From an uncultured Flavobacteriaceae bacterium (GTDB taxonomy: Bacteria; Bacteroidota; Bacteroidia; Flavobacteriales; Flavobacteriaceae), in the NCBI GenBank assembly GCA_947494565.1, contig CANLVG010000011.1:145733-209732 (forward strand): a DNA stretch of 64,000 bases. Reading direction: 5' to 3'. The position numbers and the translations under genes were made by a program. The stretch's first letter is position 1, and each line of letters starts with the position of its first letter. The notes under the pieces were generated by a model. That model saw only the letters and a list, made by a program, of their open reading frames with translations, did no database searches and was not told where the DNA came from. Positions 46,188 through 54,322 of the stretch are shown piece by piece.

Positions 46188-47282
46188 CTAGAGTTCTTTT
46201 AAAAGAACGACACCCTTTTTTCCGGTTATCGATACCTTTCCTTGCAGTGTTTTTCCGTAAGAGGCACTGATTTCGCGCAGTTTTTTCCCTTTATCGAGCA
46301 TTTTGGAATCAATATTCTCATATGATTTAGGCAAACGAACCAGACCTTGCTCCAGCGTTGCTTCAAACTCGTGGGAGAAACCGGAGATGTTCAGACTTAC
46401 TTCAGAAGATTCTTGGACTATGGCGATATCGGTGTCATCACCCAAAATTTCGGAAACCCTGAAATCAGCAATCTTCATATCAAGGTCAACCGAGGTCTCT
46501 AAACGCTCCAACTCCAATGTGGTGAACCTTAAAGTGCCATAAATGGTACCTACTTGTTCTAAATTGATTTCGTCCTTATTGGAATATAATTCTAAGGAGT
46601 TGATAGGGCCCATCTCCATGTCGGTGCCACTGCTATTGATGCGAATGCTGGTTCCGGCATCCATACTGAGACTTCCGTTTCGAAGATCTAGAGTGCCATA
46701 ACCAATACGCTTCGCTCTTAACTTTCCATAGCGCATGGTTACATCGGCCTTATTGATATCTTGATTTATCCACACATCACCATGCTCTACCAAGGCTCTC
46801 AATTTTCCTGCCCAATCTTCTAGAATGACATCCCCAAAAGTGTTGGTGATATTCAGTTCGGCTTTATTGGGAAGATGGATTGTATAATCGATCTGGATAT
46901 TACTTCGATCATAATCGAATGGATTTGCTTTCTCGAAAAAGTTAGTAAACCAATTATCACTTTTCTCGGCAATTTCATACCCGATCGAAACAAAGTCATT
47001 AGCATCCTTAAAGGTGGGATTGATTCGGCGCAACAGTTCTTCCGCATTTTCCTTCTTACGATGGTTTACGGTGATGACCGCTTCAATGGCGACTTCATTT
47101 CTGTCCCATCCATTTAGATTGATATGCCCGTATTTGCTCTCGATACGGAGTTTTCCGGCATTGGTCATGTTATAGGTCTTCGAAATCTTTTTAGATACCT
47201 TTTCCTGTGCACTACCGGAAAGGCCCATAAAGAGCCCAAGTGCCAGTATTAGCAGCTTTTTATAATGTGTATCCATAATCAT
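46188..47282 (-). CDS. DUF4097-like exported beta-helix protein
   Basis: A 364-residue exported protein with signal peptide YKKLLILALGLFMGLSGSAQ. The mature part has repeating strands with Gly-rich turns (GHINLNGWDRNEVAIEAVI; AELNITNTFGDVILEDWAG; RYGKLRAKRIGYGTLDLRNG) as in DUF4097 adhesin-like proteins. It overlaps the anti-sigma gene by 23 bp, with a second in-frame ATG at 47276 that would shorten the overlap. The context suggests it is part of the ECF sigma operon. Confidence 0.83.
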   Translation of the reverse strand: MIMDTHYKKLLILALGLFMGLSGSAQEKVSKKISKTYNMTNAGKLRIESKYGHINLNGWDRNEVAIEAVITVNHRKKENAEELLRRINPTFKDANDFVSIGYEIAEKSDNWFTNFFEKANPFDYDRSNIQIDYTIHLPNKAELNITNTFGDVILEDWAGKLRALVEHGDVWINQDINKADVTMRYGKLRAKRIGYGTLDLRNGSLSMDAGTSIRINSSGTDMEMGPINSLELYSNKDEINLEQVGTIYGTLRFTTLELERLETSVDLDMKIADFRVSEILGDDTDIAIVQESSEVSLNISGFSHEFEATLEQGLVRLPKSYENIDSKMLDKGKKLREISASYGKTLQGKVSITGKKGVVLLKEL

Positions 47283-47802
47283 CTTCTTGTATTTTAGAAT
47301 CGTTTATTTGCTTCAGTAGGTTTTCGATAAGTTCAATCCGCTTTTTGTAATTCGTAACAATGGCCTCCAAGACCAGTTCGTTATCAAGATTATTCCGCAT
47401 TTCTAACCGTAACTGTTGATACTCAGCGTCTAGCTCATCCATAAATGACAAGAACTCCGACTTATCCGTCTCCGACAATTTTGGATGATTTCGTACCAAC
47501 TGTACCTGATAGGACACTAAACCTTGATAGTGCTTATCGATATCCAAGAGTTCTTTAGAGGCATATTGCGTTTCTAAACCACTATTGGCATTTATGACGC
47601 TATAGGCGATAAAGCTGGTCACACAAAAGAGGAGTAACAATGCCGCGACCATTTTTAATATAGGTGTTTTCCATAAGGGAATGACCTTAGTCGAATCTGT
47701 TTCTAACTCTTTTGAGATGTTGGCCCACATTTTGTCACGATCCGGTCGATGATCATCGAATTCGGATGCGTTTTGTCGTATGTTTTTTTCAAAATTGTCC
47801 AT
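47260..47802 (-). CDS. Putative anti-sigma factor (single-pass membrane protein)
   Basis: A 180-residue protein. The first 43 residues (MDNFEKNIRQNASEFDDHRP) are a soluble N-terminal segment, a membrane helix follows (MVAALLLLFCVTSFIAYSVI, about 51-70), and a periplasmic helical part (KLSETDKSEFLSFMDELDAE) comes last. It overlaps the sigma gene by 1 bp, the usual place of an anti-sigma partner. It does not show a clear ZAS zinc motif, so this role is by position and topology. Confidence 0.75.
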   Translation of the reverse strand: MDNFEKNIRQNASEFDDHRPDRDKMWANISKELETDSTKVIPLWKTPILKMVAALLLLFCVTSFIAYSVINANSGLETQYASKELLDIDKHYQGLVSYQVQLVRNHPKLSETDKSEFLSFMDELDAEYQQLRLEMRNNLDNELVLEAIVTNYKKRIELIENLLKQINDSKIQEDDYGYTL

Positions 47803-48341
47803 TACAATTCTTTTATGATTTCCACTAACTTCTTTTTTGCACGATGGTACTGTGATTTTGACGTCGAAGTCGAAATGCCCAGCACTTCTCCTATTTCAAT
47901 ATGATCGTATCCTTCGATTAAATACAGGTTGATGATCTGACGATACCCGCTGGGCAGTTTGCTGATACCGATCTTGACTCGTTGAATATCCACTGCCTGG
48001 GTTACTTCCTTTTCTTCAACTTTTAGATGAAACTCATGGGCATCGATAGGCACCACGGGAATATCTTTTTTCTTTAAGTAGTTGATGCATTTGTTAATAA
48101 CAATGCGTTTCAGCCAAGACCCGAAAGTACTTTCATAACCAAACCCCTCTAGGTTTTTAAAGGCGGATACAAAGCTCTCTTGAACAATATCTTCCGCATC
48201 CTCTTTATTGCCGAGCATTCGCATACCGATATTGTACATCGCGTCGACATAGAGTGTATATAGCTCATATTGAGCACTCCGATGGCCGGACTTGCATTTT
48301 TCAATAAGCGCTTGATGCGTAAAGCGGATGTTGGTTTCCAA
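47802..48341 (-). CDS. ECF RNA polymerase sigma factor
   Basis: A 179-residue sigma-70 family protein with region 2 (AQYELYTLYVDAMYNIGMRM; EDAEDIVQESFVSAFKNL) and region 4 (KLPSGYRQIINLYLIEGYDH; EVLGISTSTSKSQYHRAKKK), the helix-turn-helix for -35 binding. It has no region 3. The start is TTG at 48341, as no ATG lies in frame upstream. It overlaps the anti-sigma gene by 1 bp, so the pair is translated together. Confidence 0.93.
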   Translation of the reverse strand: METNIRFTHQALIEKCKSGHRSAQYELYTLYVDAMYNIGMRMLGNKEDAEDIVQESFVSAFKNLEGFGYESTFGSWLKRIVINKCINYLKKKDIPVVPIDAHEFHLKVEEKEVTQAVDIQRVKIGISKLPSGYRQIINLYLIEGYDHIEIGEVLGISTSTSKSQYHRAKKKLVEIIKEL

Positions 48342-48489
48342 TGTTTTGGCTTGGTTTTAACCTTCTCAATTACTTAAATACTCTTCTAAAGACAACGCGA
48401 AGTTAGAATAGTTGCATTTAGAATAAAAAAAGTCAACTATAGAAAATCTTGGATTTGCATCCTAGCCAGTAATGGTGTAGACAGGTTTC

Positions 48490-48536
48490 AAAAAGACCCC
48501 GTATTTATGAGCGGTTCTCCATCCTTTTGTCGGGGT
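48490..48536 (-). terminator. Intrinsic terminator after the metallophosphoesterase gene
   Basis: ACCCCG (48496-48501) and CGGGGT (48531-48536) are inverted. On the minus strand the stem is followed by CTTTTTG. It lies 17 bp after the stop and separates the gene from the sigma factor gene. Confidence 0.6.
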
Positions 48537-48552
48537 ATACCGTTGCATTTAA

Positions 48553-49533
48553 TCAACGGTTTCCCCGGGGCACTTGTCCCGTTTCATCAAGAATACCATC
48601 CATTTTGAGATGTGTGATGACAGGTTCTTTGGCCATTCTGATGAGTGTGACATGATCGAAGGAGAGCGAATCTCCTTCTTTTTGGCCGCCCCCTGTGGTA
48701 CCAAGTATGGTATAGTCACGTCCGTTTCTTTTGGTATGTGAAAACGAATGAAAATGACCATTGATAACGGTATATGGTCGATTTATGAGGAGCGTCTCCA
48801 AATTTTTGAGTCCTTTGTCATCTTCTCTCATCCATAGGGGTTTGTGCATGAGTACGAAGGTCCACTTTACCGAAGGGTACGCTTCCAATACGTTTTTGAA
48901 ATAGCCCAATTGCTCCTTGCCCATACCCCCTGTACTTCTTTCGGGCATATTGAAGTATGTGGATTCTTCATAGGTACCATCGATTTCCCCGGCAATGATT
49001 TGTAAGGCGGTAGCTCTTGCCTTGTAAATTTCGAGCATGCGCTCTTCAGTGTAATCTTCAGAATCTAGCATCAAGAACAATACGTCTTCGTATACGAAGT
49101 GGTAATATCTTGGTCCAAGTCGTTTTTTCCAGAAGGTACGCATCCGCGGGTTGGTCAAATCATGGTTGCCCCCTAGATAAAAGAAGGGCATGTTCAATTT
49201 TGAAGTGCGCGCGTCAAAAGAATCCCATTCCTTGGCCAGTTGCAAGGAATCTTCGGTGCCCCCATCGATCAGATCACCAACACTCAGTACGAAAGTAGGA
49301 TCCAATCGGTTCAATTGGGAAACTGCGGTCTTATAAACACCCTCTCTTTCTCCTCCGTTCAAATCTGAAATGATGGCAAAAGTGAAGTCGTGTTCCTCCA
49401 ATTCAAATGTACTACTGGTCCAAGGGGTCGGGCCAGTGGTTATATCATGTTCAAAGTTGGGGACCCTTTTAACCTCTTTTCGACAACTTATCGAAATACA
49501 TAATACTAAAAGTATGACAATCTTGCCTTTCAT
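48553..49533 (-). CDS. Calcineurin-like metallophosphoesterase lipoprotein
   Basis: A 326-residue exported enzyme with lipobox ISISC (about residue 17). The di-metal motifs are in order: FAIISDLNGG (Asp, with Asn in place of the usual His), SVGDLIDGG, LGGNHDLTN, VLMHKPLW, and NGHFHSFSHT. The DxN variant in the first motif is unusual. The substrate, probably a phosphomonoester or diester outside the cell, is unknown. The sdr gene lies 29 bp upstream on the same strand. Confidence 0.87.
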   Translation of the reverse strand: MKGKIVILLVLCISISCRKEVKRVPNFEHDITTGPTPWTSSTFELEEHDFTFAIISDLNGGEREGVYKTAVSQLNRLDPTFVLSVGDLIDGGTEDSLQLAKEWDSFDARTSKLNMPFFYLGGNHDLTNPRMRTFWKKRLGPRYYHFVYEDVLFLMLDSEDYTEERMLEIYKARATALQIIAGEIDGTYEESTYFNMPERSTGGMGKEQLGYFKNVLEAYPSVKWTFVLMHKPLWMREDDKGLKNLETLLINRPYTVINGHFHSFSHTKRNGRDYTILGTTGGGQKEGDSLSFDHVTLIRMAKEPVITHLKMDGILDETGQVPRGNR

Positions 49534-49562
49534 TGATTCCGATTTTTATTGGAATTACGCAA

Positions 49563-50213
49563 CTATTCGATATGGTTCAATATTTCTTTATTTTCCAGAA
49601 TCCCGCTATCGGCACCATATAGCCCCACTCGGAACATGGCTTTTGCCAATTGAATGGAGGTGATGCTGGCGTTTTCCCCAAATAATTTAATTATCGGATA
49701 TAATCTTCTTGAAACACGATACATCAGATTAGGCTCCTTTCGTTTCTCGACAGGGTAAATATAGGCCGGCCGAAAAGCATAGAGACGAATACCCAAATCG
49801 GAAATCCGGTTCTCCGCCATTCCCTTAAATCTGGCGAAAGCGGTACGGCTTTTTTCCGTTCGATCCGCGCCTGCCCCGCTAAGAAGACATAGGTTGGCAT
49901 CTGGACTATGTTTTTGAAGTTCCCTTGCGAATACCATGGCGTAGTCTACCGTAATCGTTTTGAACATCGTGGTTGCAACTTGACCGGTATATACCCCGAT
50001 ACAGAAAAACCCCGCATGTACATTTGTGAAGTAAGCTTCATAATTAGTGTAATCTTCAAAATCCGATATAATCACCTCGGTTAGCTTCGGATGCGTTCGT
50101 ATGCCCTCTTTTCGGACCAAACTAACGACTTCGGTGACTTGCTCGGCGTCGAGGCACAAATCTAGAATCAGACCCCCGATCATACCTGTACTTCCCGTGA
50201 CGATTACCTTCAT
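49563..50213 (-). CDS. NAD(P)-binding atypical SDR protein
   Basis: A 216-residue Rossmann-fold protein. The cofactor loop TGSTGMIGGLIL is at residues 6-17, with LLSGAGADRTEKSR near 106 in place of a classic YxxxK. LYAFRPAYIYPVEKR near 145 has a family-like Arg-Pro. It resembles NAD(P)H-binding nucleoside-diphosphate-sugar epimerase-like proteins (HTATIP2-like). The NTF2-like gene lies 29 bp upstream. Confidence 0.83.
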   Translation of the reverse strand: MKVIVTGSTGMIGGLILDLCLDAEQVTEVVSLVRKEGIRTHPKLTEVIISDFEDYTNYEAYFTNVHAGFFCIGVYTGQVATTMFKTITVDYAMVFARELQKHSPDANLCLLSGAGADRTEKSRTAFARFKGMAENRISDLGIRLYAFRPAYIYPVEKRKEPNLMYRVSRRLYPIIKLFGENASITSIQLAKAMFRVGLYGADSGILENKEILNHIE

Positions 50214-50242
50214 AGATCCATGATGAACGCGATAAACAGTAG

Positions 50243-50686
50243 CTATAGTTTAGGAGGACTTTGCCAAATGATGTTCATGATTTTCCATTGTCCTTTCACT
50301 TTTCCGAGATGGAATAAATCAATACCCCATTCCGCGGTCAGCTTGGCCATAGCCGTTTTATCATTGACCTCATAAATAACTATTTCTTTGGGGGAGTCTG
50401 CAGTAATCCGGTCTCCATTTTTGTTCCATGAGCCAGCCAAATTGTAGAGCTGTTCGTAAGTCATGGGCAAGTTGTCTTTGTAGTCATTGGATTCTGAATC
50501 ATACCAATAGCCAATTTTTCGAAGGGTTGTATCAACACTTTTTTCGATCAACTCGGGTTTTACCTCGTAGAGGGCATTCACATAATCTTGAATAGCGGAA
50601 GTGACTTGGGCCTTATCATCTTGCGCAACCGTCGAAAAGGAGAACAGCGCGATAAATACGATGTAAATAAAGGTGTGTTTTTTCAT
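50243..50686 (-). CDS. NTF2-like / putative lumazine-binding exported protein
   Basis: A 147-residue protein with a signal peptide (KKHTFIYIVFIALFSFSTVA, cut near residue 21). The mature part is a cone-shaped NTF2-like fold with AIQDYVNALYEVKPELIEKS and AMAKLTAEWGIDLFHLGKVK, as in the putative lumazine-binding family. Such proteins are mostly of unknown function. It heads the minus-strand run to the SDR and phosphoesterase genes. Confidence 0.82.
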   Translation of the reverse strand: MKKHTFIYIVFIALFSFSTVAQDDKAQVTSAIQDYVNALYEVKPELIEKSVDTTLRKIGYWYDSESNDYKDNLPMTYEQLYNLAGSWNKNGDRITADSPKEIVIYEVNDKTAMAKLTAEWGIDLFHLGKVKGQWKIMNIIWQSPPKL

Positions 50687-51000
50687 GAGAGCGGAATTTT
50701 GATGGCGTTTTTAAAGCTACGACAAATGTTAGAACAAATCAAAAATAGGACGGTATAACACTTTTATTCAATGAATATATTCCTAGGCTTAGAAAGCCAC
50801 CTTTGCTCTCAGAGGCTTTGAGTTTGAAGGGACCTGAATTTGAGTAGTGGTTTTTAAACCAGTCAACATAACGAGGATAACCTCGCTTCGTTTTTTTGTT
50901 TTAAGAAGTTTCAACAGTTTCAACGAGGATCCGTGCAACCCTCTCTTTTTTGTGCTGTCTATTGATGAATATCAAAAACGAACTTCTAAAAAGATAAATA
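50687..51000. other. 314-bp gap before the TonB receptor gene
   Basis: No gene is visible here. The gap holds a hairpin CGAGG/CCTCG (50872-50876 and 50881-50885) followed by CTTCG and a T run at 50891-50897, which could be a terminator or a leader hairpin. AACGAGGAT occurs twice (near 50870 and 50922), so it may also be a binding site. No promoter of good match was seen for the receptor. Confidence 0.6.
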
Positions 51001-53394
51001 ATGTTGAAAAAAGTGAATTGGCCGATGACCCTGGGTCTCGGTTTCTTTGTACTACTCATGAGCACCTCGGCCATGGCCCAGAATAGCTTTACGCTAAGCG
51101 GTAGTATTACGGATAAGAATAATGGGGAAACCCTTTTTGGTGCAACGGTTTTCTTGGAGGACACGAACATTGGGGTAATTACGAACGAGTATGGGTTCTA
51201 TTCATTGACAGCTCCGGCCGGTAGTTATACCCTTACTATTTCTTATTTGGGATATTCCGAAATAACCAGGGAAATAAATCTTTCGGCCAATCAAAAAATC
51301 GATTTCGAAATTACCGAGGTTTCCACGCAATTAACAGAGGTTGTAGTCACAGCGGAAGAACCCGAACGGGCCTTATTGCGGAAACCGGAAATGAGTGTTG
51401 CCAAAATGAACATTGCAACGGTCAAGAAAATGCCCGTTGTCTTGGGCGAAGTAGATATTTTGAAATCCCTGCAGATGCTTCCCGGTGTGACCAACAACGG
51501 TGAGGGTACTGGTGGTTTTCATGTACGAGGCGGGGCCCAAGACCAAAATCTGGTATTATTAGATGAGGCCATTATCTATAACACGTCGCACATGTTCGGT
51601 TTTTTCTCTGTGTTTAACGCCGATGCCATTAAGGACGTCAAGCTCTATAAAGGAGGTATTCCAGCACGTTTTGGCGGGCGGGTATCATCCGTTTTGGATA
51701 TACGTCAGAAAGATGGGAATAACAAAAAACTCGCTTTGACCGGGGGATTGGGAGTTATTTCAAGTCGTTTGACCGTCGAAGCTCCATTGTTCAAGGACAA
51801 AGGGTCTTTTTTAATCGCCGGTAGACGTTCATATGCCGATTTTTTGTTGAAAGTGGCTAATAATAAGAACAGTGTGAGCTTCTATGATTTAAACCTTAAA
51901 ACCAACTATACCATCAATACCAACAATAGACTTTTTCTCTCAGGTTATTTTGGAAGGGATGCCTTCAAATTAGGAAAAAGTTTTAGCAGTAGCTATGGCA
52001 ACACCACCGGAAACCTAAGATGGAATCATATTTTCAATGATAAGCTGTTTTCGAACCTCTCGGCTATCGTTAGTAAGTATGACTATGACTTGGGCATTAC
52101 CACCGCAGAATTCGATTGGGTGTCTTCGATTAACAATTACAATCTCAAATATGACCTGAAATACTACCTAAATGATCGATTTACGGTAGATTTTGGGGCA
52201 AGCGGTATTTATTATGACTTTGACCCTGGGCAGATCAGACCAACTGCACCGACCTCTTCGGTCAATCCCTTAAGTCTAGATCGCAAGAAAGCCATCGAGG
52301 GGGGAATCTATGTCAATGCAGAGCAGAAATTGAGTGAAAAGTTGAACGTTCAGTATGGCTTGCGGTACAGTATATTTAGCCGATTGGGTGGGCAGGCACT
52401 TTCGGAATACGCCAATGACCAGCCTGTTGTGTTTAATCCGGTTTTAGGTATTTATCAGCGGGGAACGGTAACCGGGGAGACAGAATTCGCCAAAGGAGAT
52501 GCGATCAAAAATTTCGGTAACCTTGAACCGCGTGTTTCCCTGGCCTACGAGTTGAATGAGGCTTCTTCATTGAAAGCTGGCTTTTCACGAGTCGCCCAGT
52601 ATATACATTTATTGTCAAATACCTCTTCGGCAACCCCATTGGATGTATGGACCCCCAGTGGAAAATTTATTGCACCCCAATTGTCCAATCAATATGCGCT
52701 GGGGTACTTTCGGAATTTCGAGGACAAAAAGTATTCTTTAGAGATCGAGGCCTACTTTAAAAATGTAGACAATCGTATCGACTATATCGACGGCTCTGAT
52801 CTTATCGGACAGAATACCATAGAAACTGAAATTCTCAATGGCGAATCACGCGCCTATGGACTTGAACTGCTTCTTCGCAAAAATGAGGGCGACTTCACCG
52901 GTTGGGTTGCCTATACCTTATCAAAATCGGAGCAACGTACTCCTGGTGGTACCGCAGGTGGTCTGGGAATAAATAATGGGGAATGGTACAACACGCCTTT
53001 TGATCGGACCCACGATATTTCAATATCAGGGGCTTACAAACTCAATGATAAATGGAGTTTTGGCACTAATTTGGTTTTCCAGACCGGGAGACCTGTAACG
53101 TATCCAAATGGGCAGTATGAATATGAAGGCTTGTCCATTGCAAGTTATTCACCTCGAAATTCCGATCGGTTGCCAACCTATCACCGTCTTGATCTTTCCG
53201 TAAACTACAAGCCCAATCGAAAACCCAACAATCGCCTTAAGGGAGAATGGGTATTGGGTATTTACAATGTATACAACAGAAAGAATGCGGCATCGATTTC
53301 CTTCGGCCAAAATTTCGAAACTGGGGCTAATGAAGCTACTCGAACGGCAATATTCGGTATCGTACCCTCCTTAACCTATAATTTTAAATTCTAA
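51001..53394 (+). CDS. TonB-dependent receptor with carboxypeptidase-like regulatory domain
   Basis: A 797-residue outer-membrane receptor. The signal peptide is LGLGFFVLLMSTSAMAQ (about 11-27). A carboxypeptidase-like regulatory domain follows (about 30-105; SGSITDKNNGETLFGATVFL). Then comes the plug (about 120-225; LKSLQMLPGVTNNGEGTGGF; GGIPARFGGRVSSVLDIRQK), and a barrel to residue 797 ending in YNFKF. It lacks the long SusC TonB box region, and no SusD follows, so the partner is the DUF4249 gene 4 bp downstream. Its substrate is unknown. Confidence 0.92.
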   Translation: MLKKVNWPMTLGLGFFVLLMSTSAMAQNSFTLSGSITDKNNGETLFGATVFLEDTNIGVITNEYGFYSLTAPAGSYTLTISYLGYSEITREINLSANQKIDFEITEVSTQLTEVVVTAEEPERALLRKPEMSVAKMNIATVKKMPVVLGEVDILKSLQMLPGVTNNGEGTGGFHVRGGAQDQNLVLLDEAIIYNTSHMFGFFSVFNADAIKDVKLYKGGIPARFGGRVSSVLDIRQKDGNNKKLALTGGLGVISSRLTVEAPLFKDKGSFLIAGRRSYADFLLKVANNKNSVSFYDLNLKTNYTINTNNRLFLSGYFGRDAFKLGKSFSSSYGNTTGNLRWNHIFNDKLFSNLSAIVSKYDYDLGITTAEFDWVSSINNYNLKYDLKYYLNDRFTVDFGASGIYYDFDPGQIRPTAPTSSVNPLSLDRKKAIEGGIYVNAEQKLSEKLNVQYGLRYSIFSRLGGQALSEYANDQPVVFNPVLGIYQRGTVTGETEFAKGDAIKNFGNLEPRVSLAYELNEASSLKAGFSRVAQYIHLLSNTSSATPLDVWTPSGKFIAPQLSNQYALGYFRNFEDKKYSLEIEAYFKNVDNRIDYIDGSDLIGQNTIETEILNGESRAYGLELLLRKNEGDFTGWVAYTLSKSEQRTPGGTAGGLGINNGEWYNTPFDRTHDISISGAYKLNDKWSFGTNLVFQTGRPVTYPNGQYEYEGLSIASYSPRNSDRLPTYHRLDLSVNYKPNRKPNNRLKGEWVLGIYNVYNRKNAASISFGQNFETGANEATRTAIFGIVPSLTYNFKF

Positions 53395-53398
53395 AAAA

Positions 53399-54244
53399 AT
53401 GAAAAATAATATCCAATTACTTATTCTGTTTTTGGTCATCGGTATGACCTCTTGTGAAGATGTAATCGATGTACCTGTTCAAAGTGCGCCAGCGAGGTTG
53501 GTGGTGGAAGCCTCCTTAGATTGGGAAAAAGGTACTTCCGGAAATAATCAGGTCATTATCCTGAGTTCGTCTACCCCCTTTTTTGAAACCACCACGGCAA
53601 TGGAGGTTGTAGGGGCTTCGGTCAAAGTAACGAACGATTCCAGTGGGCTGGAGTTTCAGTTTGAGGACCAAAACAATGGTGCTTACACCACTTCTGATTT
53701 CGTACCGGTATTGGGCCAATCCTATACCTTGGAAATCAGATATAATGGAGAAGTCTATTCGGCTACGGAGACCCTGCAACCAGTTACGGATATCACTAGT
53801 ATATATCAAGATGTGGAAGATGGTTTTGAAGATGATATCTTAGAGGTACATATTGTATTCACAGATCCGCAGCAAGAAGGAAACAATTACCTCTTCAGAT
53901 TTCAAAAGGAGGGTGATTTATTACCCGAGTTTGAATTGGGTCAAGATGAATTTGTCAATGGCAATGAGATCGATTGGTGGTATGAAATCGAAGAAGATGA
54001 GGATACGGATAAAATCGAGGCGTTTCAGCCCGGAGATTTGGTAACGATAGACATTTACGGTATTTCGGAAGGCTATAACGACTATATGCAAATCTTGATC
54101 GATCAAATCGGTGGTGTTGGGCTTTTTGAGGCCACGCCGGTATCGGTAAAGGGAAATTGTATTAACCAAACGAATCCAGAGAACTATGCTCATGGGTACT
54201 TTAGATTGACCGAAGTAAACAGAACGAGCTATACATTCGAATAG
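53399..54244 (+). CDS. DUF4249 family lipoprotein
   Basis: A 281-residue lipoprotein (signal IQLLILFLVIGMTSC, Cys about 19). The mature part is a beta-sandwich-like domain (EDVIDVPVQSAPARLVVEAS; YTTSDFVPVLGQSYTLEIRY) and an acidic middle (WWYEIEEDEDTDKIEAF). DUF4249 proteins follow TonB receptors in flavobacteria, and a surface-exposed partner role is inferred. It starts 4 bp after the receptor stop. Confidence 0.9.
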   Translation: MKNNIQLLILFLVIGMTSCEDVIDVPVQSAPARLVVEASLDWEKGTSGNNQVIILSSSTPFFETTTAMEVVGASVKVTNDSSGLEFQFEDQNNGAYTTSDFVPVLGQSYTLEIRYNGEVYSATETLQPVTDITSIYQDVEDGFEDDILEVHIVFTDPQQEGNNYLFRFQKEGDLLPEFELGQDEFVNGNEIDWWYEIEEDEDTDKIEAFQPGDLVTIDIYGISEGYNDYMQILIDQIGGVGLFEATPVSVKGNCINQTNPENYAHGYFRLTEVNRTSYTFE

Positions 54245-54248
54245 GGGT

Positions 54249-54322
54249 TAGGAGAATACGAGGTACAAATCAGCATGTACAATAGCAGACAGCTCGATTT
54301 GTACCTCCTATTCTATATCCTA
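54249..54322. terminator. Long hairpin filling the convergent intergenic gap
   Basis: The core arms GAGGTACAAATC (54260-54271) and GATTTGTACCTC (54296-54307) are perfect over 12 bp. They extend outward with one mismatch (GAATA and TATTC), then TAGGA and TCCTA, so the hairpin covers nearly the whole gap between the two stop codons (54244 and 54323). It has no T run, so a bidirectional terminator or RNA-stabilising role is inferred. Confidence 0.7.
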
